Source of the DNA: Dolomedes plantarius
Taxonomy: Eukaryota > Arthropoda > Arachnida > Araneae > Dolomedidae
Direction of reading: 5' to 3'
Assembly: GCA_907164885.2 (NCBI GenBank)
Contig: OU015497.1
Span: 72,148,898 to 72,212,897, forward strand
Length of the DNA stretch: 64,000 bases
The notes under the pieces are model-generated. The model searched no databases. It saw only the letters and a program-made list of their open reading frames with translations, and was not told the origin of the DNA. Below are positions 9,501 through 24,996 of the stretch, piece after piece. Position numbers and translations under genes: made by a program. Position 1 is the stretch's first letter, and each line of letters begins with the position of its first letter.

Positions 9501-12500
9501 AAATGAAATTTTTCTAAAATATCCCTACAGCAAGCATTCTACTGAAATCTTAGAAATTGGTGTAAATTTTAACACAATTTTGATTGTTCTATTAACTTCT
9601 CATTTAATTGATTCATTCTTGTTTCTATTTCAGAAAGAATTGAATGAGTTAAAAGATAGGGAAAAAGAAAAAGATCCCTGGAATATATGCAAGTTAAAAG
9701 AGCAGATACAAGATTTACAAAGGAAAAGAAAAGAAGGAGAACAGCATGTTAGTTGATCATTTTGATTGAAGATTTATCTAAAAAATTTTTCATATGTGTG
9801 TATGCTCTAAAATTAATTGATTTAAAAAAATAATTTTATTTAAATCACCCTTTTTTTTAACCTTAAAAGTTTAATCTTATTATCAATTATTTAGTTGATG
9901 ATATTTTCAAACTAATTTAAAAATTAATTTTCAAAGATCATTACTGTAAAAAAAAAAAAGGTGTAAGATTTAAGATGTTTTTAATCTTATATTTGCTGTT
10001 ATAACTTTTGTCTTTTTTAAATTTTAATTTAGTAATTTGTTTATAAAATACTTCAGTGGTTGAGTCATAATATTAGATAATGTATCATAAAGTAATGGAA
10101 TTATCAGAATTTTTTTTCATCACATATGTTGTAGTGAAAATCACTAATTTATGCATGGAAGAATGAAAACCAAGATTTTTTAAAAATCCAATAGGAAATA
10201 TTGTATATCAGTATTCCCTTCAGCAGTTAATATGTAAAATAACATATTAATATATTACTTGACTTTTTTATGTGAATTATTTTATTTGTTTGGTTTATTA
10301 ATATTTTAACTGTATTTAATAATTACTTTTTCATGATAATAAATTTTTATGCATAATTCTTCATGTCAGTACTAATCTAAATATTTTTATTGTTCTAGAT
10401 GCAGAAAAGGTATATGCATCATTTATATCGATCTAACAATATTTATGCAAAAGAGGTAATTTATGATACATCATGTAGTATATTTTGATTGTAATGATGA
10501 ATTTTTTATAATATTAATGAACATGTATGTTTATTTATAGGATGAGGATGAACAGTTCAAAAAAGAAGTTTCAGATGCATGGAAACAACGCAAAGAAGAA
10601 CTTCAAAAGGTGTGTCATCTTCATTTTTAATTAATTTGATTTAGTTTCTTACTGTTATGTCAGAGAAGAGATGATCATATCACGAAATGAAACAATCAGT
10701 TTCATCTGATTCCTTATCACTGTTTGAACTTATTCTACAAACTCTAATTGATAGTTTCACAAGCACTCATTACTCAATATATCAGTATAAGTGGTGTTTA
10801 TGGAAGTGCTTCGTATTCCTTAAAAGCAAGTTTAGGGACCAATATTTTTTTATAGAACATAGTGTATACATTATTCTACTGTAAAGTAGCAGTAATGAAA
10901 CTATGGGCATCAGGCTCTTTGGGGGATAGCATAAGATGTTAAACCTTGCAGACTGTGCAGAAGGGCAAATTGTTGACGTGCGTTTAATTGGAGTATCTGT
11001 TACAACAGCCCCCAGGGGTTTGGGTGTATACCGAGCTATGATATCGGAAGTCATGATGGCATACAGAGTTCATGGAAAGACATCATCTGTGAAGCAGAAT
11101 AGGGGACGAAAGGGAAAGCTAAGTGAAACAGACTGGTGGGTGTTGAAGCGGACTGTGACATAAAAAAAGAAGACAACTGCAGCCAAAGTGACCGTAGAGC
11201 TCCATCTCAATCTGCAGGCTCCAGTACCAGACATTGCAGGTAAGAGAAAACTTCAAAACAAAACATTTATGGCAGAGTTGTAATTCCCAAGCCACTTGTA
11301 ACAGATGTGAAAACAAATCGTCCTCTACAGTGGTGCCACGAGCACAAATCCTGGTCAAGTTATACGTTGAAATATGACATTTGGTTAGACCAATCATTGT
11401 TCACTTTGCTCCCTGCAACAGGACGTGTGTATGTCTGAAGAACACCTACAGAAGCGTATTATCATGCTTGTCTCATACCAGCTGTCAACCATGGAGAGGA
11501 AATTTCTTAGGGTTTCGGTGGCCATCTCATGGTTTTCAAAAGGGATCTATTGTAACCCCAAAAGGGAGATTAACTGGGAAGCACTGTGTCGAACTTTTAG
11601 CCGACCAGATCCATCCTATGGTGCAAATTGTTTCCTGCAGAGATGGCGTTCTCCATGATGATAATGCTCCAATCCATACAGCTAGACGTGTCAAGTTGTG
11701 GTTTGAGGAACATAAAGACCAAGTCAAACACCTTATCTGGCCCGCACAGTCCCTATGATGGTAGGTTAGGCATGTTGAATGGACTTTTGATTAGTGACAT
11801 TTTCAACTTAAAATGCATTTGCCAGGTACATAACCTCTTTATTAGTCAAAGTATGCTTTAAATGGTAAACAATATTCTTTTAGTTAGTTTGTTTATTGTA
11901 TTAGTATATGAAACAGTAATTTTTTTTGTTTAGCACAACTTAGAAAAGATGCAAAAGGAACAAGAAAGAATGAAAACATTTGAATTGGAACAACTAAAAG
12001 CCACAAGGGAGGCCAGAGAAGTTGAAATAGCAGTACTAGAGGAGCAAGAGAAATGGTCAAATTTTGTTCAGAGTAAAGTTGAAGAACTTAATGCAGCTGA
12101 AAATGAAGTATGATATTTCTCTTCTCTATATTAACATAATGATAAATTAATAGTTTTTTGTGTATTACTTAATGATCAGGGTTTCCTAGAGACTTTTTAC
12201 TGGTTTTAAATAAATATTTCACATTCTTGATATTTTAACCTATCCATTCATATTTCCATTATTGAAAGTTTTGAGATTATAAGAAAAAAAATTTATGGAA
12301 GGTTGATCTTTCAAAAAATCAAAGAAAAAGGGGAATTTTTTAAAAAAAAATTTTCTTTTTTTGTCTTTGTGTTGTTTTAATTTTCATCTTTGGGTATTGT
12401 GTATACAGGTATGAAAACTTCACATGTATTAACAAGGATATTCAAATGGGCGTGGTGGCCCAGTTGGCAAGAGCAGCGGGCCAGTGATCTAAATGTCCCT

Positions 12501-15500
12501 GGTTCGATGCTTGTTGCTGCAAATCCACCATTGTGTTCACTAATGGTGGACGGGGCATGTAAAATAGGGCATGACTGCAATGTTCTCCAAGTTCTCAAAT
12601 TTACCTCTGGAGGTGCGGGGTCAAGTGTTCCGGTCTCATCACTTGACTTGGTTCAAAATTACGGGACCGGTCATTTAGCCAAGTTGGACTCCAAACCTTG
12701 TGGTGCTAATTCAAAACAGGAGCCACACCTTCATCACCCATAGCCTTCGTGACTTGATCTGATGTTGCTGTCGGTCAAGTGGCATAAGCAACAACAACAG
12801 AATATTCAAATTCTAGAGCAAAGTGACAGGAAGACTTTTTCTTTCTACAGCATTCTGTGGGTTCTACAACTCCGTAGACAATTGTGTTTTTGATCTTTAG
12901 ATGAACTTTAAGCATTTTAAAGACTTATTTTTGAAAATTATAGTAGTTTTAGTATTTTAAGCATTATTTTTAGTGCAGTACAACCTCCCAAATCTGGAAC
13001 GTTTTAATAAATGGCCAATTTTACTTTTCCATTTTACCAATAGATGTCGCTACCAAAATGTTTGGTTAAAAACCCCATTTTCTTTCAAGGAAGTGACAAC
13101 AGCGATTTTGAAGGCTTTCAAGTGTCTGGGAAAGATGCTGAAATAGCAGAATTAGTAGAATGTGTAAATAAAAAGAACATTAACTTGGATAAATCAGACA
13201 TACAGGAAGATTTAGACATCGGCGAAAATGTGCCGATCGTCGGATCTCTGAGCGTTTTTGAAATTATTGATAGTGTGGTAAATAACAAAGGTTATGATGA
13301 CAGCAATCATAAAAGTGATTCAGAATGCCCCGAAAAGGAAAGAATGTCAATGGAAGACCTGATAAAATCATTAGATAAAACATTATTAGGCTTAGAACAG
13401 CGGAATTTTATCTCTGAACATGAAATTATGGCAGTATATAGGATTTGAGAAAAAATAATTCCTAATAAGCCAAAACTAAAGCAACAGACATTATTGACTG
13501 AAATGTTTAAATTATAATGTAATTATATGTTTTGTATTCAGATTTATTTAATAATTAAACTTTTTTACATGTTTTTTTAAGTGTGTTTATATTTTCCTAA
13601 GATTTTGTAGTGTTATTTAAAAACCTCTCAAATCTGGAAAATTCCCAAATATGGAATTGCCGTGTCCTGAACGATTCTGGATTTGGGAGGTTGTACTGTA
13701 CTAAATTTCACTGTCTTCAAGTAAGAAGAAAGATAGCAATTTTTTCTTCATTTTACTTAAGTGAGATAGCTTGTAAGGAAACTAAAAAGGTATTTTATGA
13801 ATGGAAATGTTCAGTAGTATGTTAAAATTAAATAGATGATTTTATATTAATTTCAGACAAAGAAACTAAAAATTGAAAAACAGATTCTGCTGAGCCACAT
13901 GGAAAATTTACTGTCTTTACAGCAAAGACGAGATCTTGTGAGAGATCTCCAAAAGAAAGGGGCCTTAAGGTATTCGTTAAAAACTTTTTTTAGCACCAAG
14001 CAACAAATTTTTCCTGCATGACAATTAACCTCAGTAAAATATGAGAAACAGTTTTGCGTATGAAGCAAATCCTATGTATAATATATTATTTGCTTCAAAC
14101 ATAAATAAACTGTAGTTACGTATTTCAGTAATAACTTTTCTTAAGCAGATTATTATTGGAAATAATTTCAAGTCTTTAACTTTTAATAAGAAATATTTGT
14201 ATATTTCTTGCTAATGTTTTTGTTCATTTTTAGAATACATGGATTGTGGCAGCCCAAAGAAAAATTAAGGAGAATGTCAAATGAAGTACAGCATGCCCTA
14301 GTAAGTGCACATTATGCATGTCAATAAAAATTACTTTATTGAAAAACCTAAACCTTAGTTTTTATTTGACTTTTTGAGAAAGTATTCATGAAAATTTATC
14401 TTATGGAGGTAATGTAAAACTGTGGCTTCATAATATATAGAGAAAAGACAAATTGTTATTACCCATAGACTGGACTGATACTGGGTTTATATTGTATGAC
14501 CTCTTTGTTCCTTTTCTTTTCTGAATAACCACTATAATGGAGCAGCTCTTTTTTTTTTCTTTTAAGGTTGTGTTTTAAGCAACTGTTTTGTTGAAATGCA
14601 TTAAACTGTTATATTCTCTGAAAGACCTTTCAACAGCAATTTTTATTGAACAGTCTTGGAAAATCATTACTTCTAGAAAATGAGATTATTTTTGTCACTT
14701 TTTTTGTCTAAATTGAGAGTAGATGTACCATCCAAATCAAAATATCTAAGCACTTTACACTGGTCATTTCAGTTATCAAATGCAGCATTAACAAAATGCA
14801 AAAAGAGGTGAGTGCAAAAGAAACAAACTATCTTTTGACATATTCTTAGCTTTCATGATAGGAGTAAAAAGGTGAATTGAGACAGTGGCGCACCCAGGAT
14901 TTTTTCTTGGGAGGGGGGGGGGGGGGCGAGATGAACGGATAAAAATATTTATAATTATTACAAATCTTACCGCAACTATGACATCAAGTTATTGTCTTTC
15001 AGTACTCGGCAATAAGCTTTAGCAGTTACGTCACGCTCGATTTCCTAAATATCGGAACTTCGTACACGTGCGTATCGTTCACCTTAACTTCCATGTTCTT
15101 TATACTGTTTCTTAATTTTTGCTATTTTAAGTTAACCGGTCATTGTATTGTATGACGTCATTCATGATCGAATTAATCGGGATTGTTTCCCGTGTTTACG
15201 TCACTCTTTTAAATTTGCATTTTTTCATTAAAAAATGTGTTTTCAGGAAGAAGACACCCTGCCTTATGTAAAACAGCCTTGTTATTTTTTACTGTGTAGT
15301 AGAAGCAGTTGTATCACGTGGTGTGTATGCCATGTTCTTGCTATGTGCTTGCTTTGTGCTGTAACTGCTGTAGGATGTTAGCTCATTTTATTTTAAATGT
15401 TTTATCTTATTATTTTTGTAAATAAACCGTCGAATGTTTTTTAAATTAAGTCTGCTTATTTATGGAGTTTTTCTTCAACGGTAAAATATACCGCACTCTG

Positions 15501-18500
15501 CATTTCGGAAATTATTTCAGAGATAATAAGGTTATGGGCCTTACGTTTTAAAGACTTTTATAAAAAACCCATTCTCAGTGGACTATATCAACAGGCGGCC
15601 TAGAGCCCAAATTGGATTTTCTTGTTTCGAATTTACAGCCCAGAAATATGGAGTCTGCTTATAGTATAAAGCCTTTGAGAAGTGATAATTATTCTACATG
15701 GTCTGTGGATATCCGTATGCTGCTGAAGGACAGAGGCGGATGGGAGATTGTCAACCGCACAGAAACGGCTCCAGGGAAAGATACTGACCCAGCTACAATT
15801 AGAGACTATAAATTGAGGGAAGGCAAAGCCCTTTCGACTATTTTTCTCAACACCTCCCCAAAATTTCGAGCGTTGCTAGAAACGAGCCAGAACGCACCTG
15901 ACGCCTGGAATAAACTTAAAAGTCACTTCAGGCCTGATAGTAAAGCTCAAATAATGAACTTAAAACAAGAATTTTTCGAATCCAGATATAACGAAGAAGA
16001 TGGTATTGATCTATACACAAACAGACTGTCCAATATCATAACGCAGTTGGCAGAAGCTGGATCTCCAGTTCCCGTTATCGACCAAATTTTCCAGCGTACA
16101 TGACACCTCCCTTCAGAATATTTTCTACCTATTCAAACAATCTACACTTGGGAACGTACTGCATTTACTTATGATAAAGCAGTCGATTTGCTACTTTCTG
16201 AGGAAGCCAAGACCATCCAAAGAAGAAAGGACTTATCCGAAGAATTATATGCATCCAAGTTGCAGAAAATTGCTATTAAAATTGACAGCGGAAACTGGAA
16301 GTCTACAAAATCTTCATCCAGTTCCAGAAGTATTTCACGAAGCCGAGTGACTTGCTACAAGTGCAACAAGAGGGGGCACTACGCCTCAAAGTGTACCACG
16401 CCACGTGAAAACCGAAGGAAACCGGACGGTAACAACGAAGCTGGTTTGATAACGCAAGCCATGTCTGCAGACTTTGACACGAACACATTTGTTTTTGATA
16501 GTGCAGCATCGTCTCACTTCTGTAAACACAAGGACTGGTTTATGAATTTTAAACCCATACGGTCGCAGCAACTTGTTGGAGCGGTCTCTGGGATCAGTAC
16601 TCCGATTGAAGGTAAGGGTGATATACCCCTTTTAATTAATGCTAAAACCTATGTTATGTATGATGTTTTCTATGCACCGTAATTAAGAGTAAATTTAATG
16701 TCAGGACCCCGTTTAGACTCTAAAGGTTATAAGTTTATAGATAAAAATTCTAATATTTCTGTTTTTAAAAATATTGATTTTCAATTTGATGCAAAACTTT
16801 CTAAAGGTCTCTACTATGTTAATGTTAAAGTAAGGTGTAATAGTGTTGATAATAGCCAAGTTTCTTTTTCAACTGAAAATATTAATTTAACTCATAAAAA
16901 GTTTGCTCACATTAATTTTGACTATATTAAGAATACTTTAAAAAGAAATGCTGTGAGAAACCCTCCAGAACTTAAAAGTGAACCTGAAATTTGTGTCTCG
17001 TGTAAAGAGGCTAAGTCACGTCGTGTTTTATTTAAATCTATTGAAGCAAACCGAACATCAAAACCTTTAGAATTGATTCATATGGACACTTGTGGCCCTT
17101 TCCCTGTAAACTCAATTCATGGACATCGATATTTTTTATCACTCATTGATGACTACTCTCATATGAGTTATGTTTTTCCTCTATAGAGTAAAGATGAAGT
17201 TTTCAAAAAAATTACGAATTTTCATAAACAAGCAGAAAGGTCCTTAAACTTGAAACTAAAATCTATCCGAACCGATAGTGGCACAGAATTTGTTAATACC
17301 AAATTTAAAGATTATTGCACTAAATTAGGCCTTAAACATGAACTTTCAAATACTTACACTCCTGAACAAAATAGCATTGCCGAAAGATACCAGTACACTG
17401 CCGTTGACGGCATTAGAGTATTGTTAAATGATAGTAGGTTAAGTAAAGGATTTTGGTCAGAAGCCTTACTTTATTTTACTTACAGTTGGAACCGTGTTTG
17501 TCACAGTAGTAAGAAAAAGACCCCATTCGAGTTATATTATGGTGTGAAACCATCTGTTAAACATTTATAAGCTTTCGCTTGTGATGCGTATGTTGGAATA
17601 TCCTGGCAGGAGCGTAAGAAATTAGATTCTAGGACTAGGAAAGGTGTAATGGTAGGATACGCCATGAACACTCGCAGGTACAGGATTTGGATAGCTGCTC
17701 AACACCGGGTTATTGAAACCAGTAATGTGTGGTTAGTAGAAAATACCGACCAGAGGCATGAAGACGGTGAAAGCGCAGTGGACGCATCCTGGGACCCTTT
17801 TCCTGAATTTTTAGATAATAGACCTGAGTCAGATGATTCTGATTTCGTGTCAGATTATTACTATAGCAAAAAGCCATGCCCCGAACCAGACACAGTACCA
17901 GACCCAAACCCAAAATCAATTCTTAAGCATAAGGAAGTAAAACCAGTCAGAAGATCTCCTCATTTAAAACCAACGGATATCACTTTATAAAATATAGCTG
18001 GTACATTTTCAGATGAAACCGATAGCTCCGTTAACAGTACGGATGAAAGTGAGAGTGAGACTGAAGACGTCGAGTAGAACGTAAACTGGGTGAGGAAACC
18101 TGTTCCGAGGCCAGACGGTTCTAAAACAGACGTATACTATTATCTAGAGGGACATAAAACAAAATTGAGATCCCCGAATGATAAAGAATACTGTGAAAAG
18201 CATCGACTTAAATATTTACCTGAACTATTTGACTTTTCAGGAAAAAATTCTTATAGTGGAATAATTAGTGGGACCCAAAAAGCACAATGCAGTTCAAGTG
18301 AATGACTAGTACGTGTTCCGAAGCATTTAAGCCAAGCTTTAAATTCACCAGAAAAGGAGCATTGGTTGAGTGCAATGCGAGGTGAGCTTAGTACAATGCA
18401 GGAACGAAATGTTTATACGCTAGTTGAGAGACCCCCGAATGTAAAAGTTTTAGGCTGTAGATGGGTATACTCTATAAAGAAAGGGGAGAATGGAGAAATC

Positions 18501-21500
18501 ATTAGTTATAAAGCATGTCTTGTTGCCCAGGGTTTTAGACAAAAATACGGAGAAAGTTTTGAGGACGTATTTAGCCCTGTTGTTAATTTTAGTCTTGTAA
18601 GACTTATGTTTTCAATTTTTGTATGTTTAAAACAAATGGGTTCACATACAATGTGATGTTAAAAATGCATATTTATATGCACCTCTTAACGAAAACATTT
18701 ATATGCGCCAACCCCCTGGTTTTGAAAAGGATAAAAACTTAGTTTGCCATCTACAGAAGGCCATTTATGGTCTAAAGCAAAGCAGTCGTTCTTGGTTCTT
18801 TAAAATACGCAATGTTTTGCAGAAACTAGGTTTCAAAAAGTTCGACTGGTGTAATTGTGTTTACCGGTATCAGCAGGACGTTATTTTACTCTTGTGGATG
18901 ACATTGTTGTAATAGGGAAAAATCAGAAACTAGTTGACTATGTTTTACAGCTTTTAAAACAAAACTTTGATATTAAAGTTTTAGGCAGAACTAGGAAGTT
19001 GCTGGGTGTTGAATTTCTTGAAAATAAGGGTGATTTATATATACACCAGGCTGACTACATTAATAAAATGGGTGAAGCATTTCAAAAATTCAAATATCCA
19101 TTATCTTCACTTCCTATAGCCAAGGGTACAATATTTTCCAAAAGGCATGGTCCGGTCTACAGTTGTGAGTCTGATGAAATGTCACAAATCCCCTATCGTA
19201 GCTTAATTGGTCATTTTCGTTCTTAGCTTCTCGTACACGGCCCGATATCACTTTCGCGATGAATATTTTCAGTCAATTTCAAAGTAATCCAGGTATGTTC
19301 TATTGGAACAGTTTACTAAAATTACTAGGCTATGTTATGCAAACCAAACACCTTAAATTAAATCTTAGTAATAAAAATTCTCTCTATCACTGCTTATTCT
19401 GATGCATCTTTTGCAAGTTGTTGTGACGACCGTGTTTCTATTAGTGGACAGATAATTTTTATTGATAAAGTCCCTATATGCTGGAGAACAAGCAAACAGA
19501 AATGCATTTGCCTTAGTTCAATGGAAGCCGAATTTGTCGCTCTCACGGATGCCGTAAAAGAACTTGTATGGTTTCAAAGAATTTTAAAGGAATGCTATAC
19601 ATTAAACATAAATAAAAATAATAACATTTGCAAGTTACTTCTTGATAATCAAGCCAGCATAGATTTCGTTAAATCACCAATTGAGAACTATAAAACAAAA
19701 CATATTGACATTAAATTATTTTTTGTTCGAGATTTAGTATATAAGAAATTGTTTGACATTTATCATGTCGTAAGTAATAGGAATCTCGCAGATGCTTTTA
19801 TCAAAGTCCCTTATCAAAGACCCTTATCAAAGTCCGAATTGGAACATTTTTTAGAATACATATATACTCAGTGAGCAAGTTTTTTTTTACTTTGTTTTCC
19901 AGTGTGGTTAACGCTTTCTATTGTGTATTGTAATTCAAAAGGACTTAAAATTTTTATTATTATTGAACACCAGATCTATTTTTTTTTTTTGCATTGTGCT
20001 TATATATTGTATTGTGTGTATTTGTAATGTGTTATATACTTGAGCAATATTATTGAAGTTTGTTTGCAACATGTGTTTATATTATAGTGTTTTGGGAATT
20101 TAATATGTACTTTATAGAGTGATATTATTTTTTTTTTGTTATACATTGTTAGAACATGAGTGTTGCTTAGTACCGTAATTATATAAGCATAATTATTATT
20201 ATATTAATTTTTATTGTACAGTGTTTATATAATTTCTCTTTCAAAAAGGGGGTCAATAAAATGTTCAGTCAATAAAAAGGAAACTTAAATTTTTAAAGTA
20301 CGATTTTTCTTATCAGTATTCTAGCAAATTCATTTTGCTTTTTGCAAGTTATTTAAAATCAAAGTGTTAAATTTTTTTTGTACATTAACCTTTTTCGCCC
20401 CATTGCAACTTAGCTTTTTCATTGATGAATTGGTTGACAGTATAACTTTACGGTCAATTTTTTAAAAAAGTTTTCTCATTTAAATTAATTTTTTTGCCTC
20501 AGACTGAAAGAGGGGGGCCATTATTACAAATCTTACCACAACTATGACGTCAAGTTATCGTCTTTCAGTACTTCGGCAATAAGCTTTAGCGGTTACGTCA
20601 CGCTCGATTTCCTAAATATCGGAACATCGTACACGTGCGTATCGTTTACCTTAACTTCCCCCATGTTCTTTATACTGTTTCTTAATTTTTGCTATTTTAA
20701 GTTAACCGGTCATTGTATTGTATGACGTCATTCATGATCGAATTAATCGGGATTGTTTCCCGTGTTTACGTCACTCTTTTAAACTTGCATTTTTCCATTA
20801 AATAATGTGTTTTCAGGAAGAAGACACCCTGCCTTATGTAAAACAGCCTTGTTATTTTTTACTGCGTAGTAGAAGCAGTTGTATCACGCGGTGTGTATGC
20901 CATGTGCTTGCTATGTGATTGCTTTGTGCTGTAACTGCTGTAGGATGTTAGCTCATTTTATTTTAAATGTTTTATCTTATTATTTTTGTAAATAAACCAT
21001 CGAATGTTTTTTAAATTAAGTCTGCTTATTTATGGAGTTTTTCTTCAACAGTGAAATATACTGCACTCTGCATTTCGGAAATTATTTCCAAGATAATAAT
21101 AATGCATGGAAGGTTGGGCCGAGATGAACGAATAAAAATATTTTTAATGCAAAATCAATATTTCTACTTCTTTGGGGGGGGGGGGGCAGGTCCCCCTGGG
21201 CCCCCCTCTGGATGCGCCACTGAATTGAGAACAAAAACAGCAAGCAGTGACAAAAGATATTTACAGCGATAGGAATTATTTTCCTTTTGTCCCCTTTCAT
21301 AGTGTCCCTATTTGATATATATATATATATATATAATTTTTTTCCACTTTATTCCTTTTGCTGTAATCTGAAATTAAAACTATCTAGCTGATAACTGATG
21401 TTTTCCACAGAAACAATTCTTTTGCTTCTTTGGAGTTAAGCTTCATTTGCACCTCCTTATCATTCTATTTGTGACTTGAGTGTGCTCATTTTTTGTTCTA

Positions 21501-24500
21501 CTGAAAACAAATAAAATCTATTAATCAGAGTATAATTACATTTTTATCTCCTTTACATTGTATTTGCATTATTTGATCAGCAGTAGGAAAACTTAATTTT
21601 TCAACTTTTTAATGAAAGTTTATTGTCTAGGATTTGGACATGAAGATGCTCATAAACATATGTGCAATGAACAATTCAGCAGCGGAGGATACAGCTCTTG
21701 CACTATTAAATTTGGAGAATGCAAATGATGTTAAGAGCAAAGTAGAAATGCAGATTGCTATGGAGAAAAATCGGGAATTGGAAATCCAGCAATTGTTTAA
21801 GTGAGTATTTTTTTTTCCATGTTAAAGATATTATTTGATTACAGTTTTTAATTTAGGAGGCTTTATAAAATGAGCATATTATTAAAGGAATTATTTTATC
21901 TTCAAGGAAGTAATGTATCTGACTAGTGCCTAATGTCTTATGTTTTATCATACTTTAAGATTTTGCTTAAATTTAACCTTAATTTTGACTAACAATTTAA
22001 AAAAAAAAAATCTTATGGGTGTTAGCTGTTGTTTCCATTTATATATATATATATATTGCATTCGGACAGCATCTTGAAATATATTTTATTCATCAATGAC
22101 ATTATACAAGTTCATACTATATAATGTTGGAAATAATTTTTATAAATTATAAGAGTACTAGCTGAATACCCGTGCTTGGAGTACATTCAAATTAAATACA
22201 ATACGGTCAATGTATGCAATTAATGCCCCCACCCCCAAAAAATAATTAAATAAAAAAAATTAAATAAAAAATCCTAATGGATATTTTTATAGTCAAAATA
22301 ATGTAGAAGAAAATATTAAAATTAAATACAACGGTCAATGTATGCAACTAATTTGCATGTTTAATATCCATACTAATTTGAATTAAATTCTTAAAAAATC
22401 CCATCACAATTAGTCTAGTGGTTAAATTTTATCTTTTACCATATGTCAATATTTTTTTTGTCAATTTATTTCATTGTTATGCATGTGACGCAAAATTAAT
22501 TTAAAGTATCACAAAAAGAAAAGAAACCATGTGATCAGCATCTAATAAATTAAATTCTAAAAATTAATCTCTAAAAATTCATCAAAAATCAGAAAATGGA
22601 GGTAAAGATCCGAAAAAAATTTCATTTTAAAGGAATTTTTATGATCTTTCTCGTGATATAGATTTTAAAACCCTCAAATTATTATTTTAAATGCAAACTT
22701 TAAAGAATGTTACAAAAAGAGCTTAAAAATTTAATTTTAAAAAAAATCTAAGCCGAATTTTTCAAAAATCTTTCTTAGTGCACCCCTTCACTATGAGAAG
22801 AATTGCCATGCAAAATATCAGCCCTTTAGGTCCAGTGGTTTGGTCTGTGCATTATCTGTCAGTCAGTCAGTCAGTAACGGAACTGTTTTATATATATAGA
22901 TGTTTTGAGTACTTGTGTATGAAATTTTATTTATATTAACAATTAATTTTGATCTACCCCAGAAAAAGCTTAGCTTTCTCAATTTTTTGTTTTGGGGAAA
23001 TATGTATAATTTAAGTACTAGAAAATCATTTTATGGTAATTTTATACTAGAGAATGATTTTAATTCCTTGGTGTTTTCCAGTATTCTTAATTTTTTTTTC
23101 TCTTTTGGTTATACTGTTTTCAATGATTTTTTTCTTCATATATGTATGTATGTATTAAAAGTTTAAAGACACATGTTTTAAACATATAAATTTGTTTATT
23201 TTACTTCTGAATCTTAACATTTATGTATGGTTGCTGTGTCTAAGAAGTGCATACAATTCTGTCAAAATAACATTAAGCAGACCTAAACATGGCCTTGGTA
23301 ATCAACAGTGTAATTTTTTTTTTTACTAAAATTGATAACATATACAAGTTTTGCCTTTTATATTGAACATTATATTATTTGTTATTGCAAAAGAGCCTTT
23401 GTAATTACTTCTTAGTAATTACTGAATCTTTCAGAACCAATTAGATGTCAATTATTTGAATGCAATAATATTAGCTTTTTGATGCTAAACCAGTATTATG
23501 CAATTAAAATGTGTCGTAAATTTATGTAATTTTCAGTCCAAAATTATTATTTGTAAATTTTTTTGTTCATATTTAGTATACATTTATTTTTTATTAATTT
23601 AGTGAAGAAGCCTCAAAGCTATGGGAAAAGAGACGTGAGGAATGGACTTTAGAAACAATTGCTAGGGATGAAATTCTTAAGGATGTAAGTAATTTGTAAT
23701 AAAATTTTTGTAATTAATTTTTTTAGATTTATATTTTGATTTTCTAGTGTGTGAAATTTTGTGCCTTATTCTAGTTTAAAAAAAAGACTTTATTAATATC
23801 TGAGGGGATTTATTAATTTTCCCGTTAGAGTAAACCTAACAAGAAAAATTTTCATTTCTTTAAGTAGGCTTTTTCTTTATCAGATAAAGTATACTTAATT
23901 TTGCCTCAATTAACTTTTTATAATATTGCTAAACCTGATATGTGTTTGATATAAAAATGTTGGTATGCAAAATGCATACCATTAAAATGTATGATAGGTA
24001 TACTAATATGATTTAAAATTACATTATATCATATATCTTATTTATGATGCCTTATTATCAATTAAGAAGAAAAATTATTTTAGAATCTCGTTTTCAGAAT
24101 TGTAAACTTTAACCAGCAGTCCTGGAAAAAAGTTGAAGATATTGCATGGTGGCTTATTTATTATTCATACCAAGAAATTTAATATTTTTTAAACCTGTAA
24201 TCCATAAGTTGTAGGTAGGAAATTACTACAATATTTTACCAGCTATCTACCACACCTAATAGTTGAATGACTTATCAACACATTTTTTCATGTGTGGAAA
24301 CATTCAAACCTTTTACAGAACAAAGTTCTGTTTTCTCAGAATATAAAGCAGGTTTTATGTAATCACTGCTGTCTGTTGCATGACCATTTTATAATCTATC
24401 TTGTATGTGCTAGGTGCTGCTAAGCATCCTTTTGGTCTTCATTTTTTTAATACATATTTTATAACATCACCTGATTAGATTAATTGACCTATATTATCTT

Positions 24501-24594
24501 GCTGTCTAGAATATCTGTAGATATTTTTTATCAAAGCACAATGTAGCAGCTATTTCTTTTTCTTTGGGGGAAATCTTTATTAATTGGTCATGAG

Positions 24595-24646
<52 letters not shown>

Positions 24647-24963
24647 ATCATACATGCCAAGTGTTCTGTAAAAAACGTATTCGTTCTGTTTTTTAAGCTG
24701 TGTTACGAAAATACATTTTCAAGCAAAAATTCCCATATTTTTACTTCCGCAGCACCATTGCTTCCCCCCACCCCCTACATCGTGTTTTCAAGATTCATAT
24801 TTTCACCTCCTAGCAGCTTACACTATACAAAAACTTCCTGGACAGCAAACAGCTTCTACAACATTAGACAGAGTCAACATCATGTGCTTCACCTAAACTA
24901 ATAAAAAAAGTAAAATCAACCTCATTTGCTTCACCAATACCAGTAAAAAAATTAAAATTAATG

Positions 24964-24996
<33 letters not shown>

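Larger units (their letters stand above)
14883..21222. mobile_element. hAT-type MITE carrying a nested Copia element (TCHP intron 8)
   Basis: The left end CAGTGGCGCACCCAGG (14883-14898) and right end GGATGCGCCACTG are inverted. A perfect 8-bp duplication AATTGAGA lies at 14875-14882 and 21223-21230. The MITE itself is only about 170-190 bp, G-rich inside; the rest is an inserted Copia retrotransposon. A 24-bp stretch of the MITE (14927-14950) recurs on the other side of the Copia element (21120-21143) with one mismatch. Confidence 0.85.

Noticed and set aside
11119..11861. Additional overlapping frames around the Tc1 remnant as separate genes
   Set aside because: They are shifted or antisense pieces of one decayed transposase.
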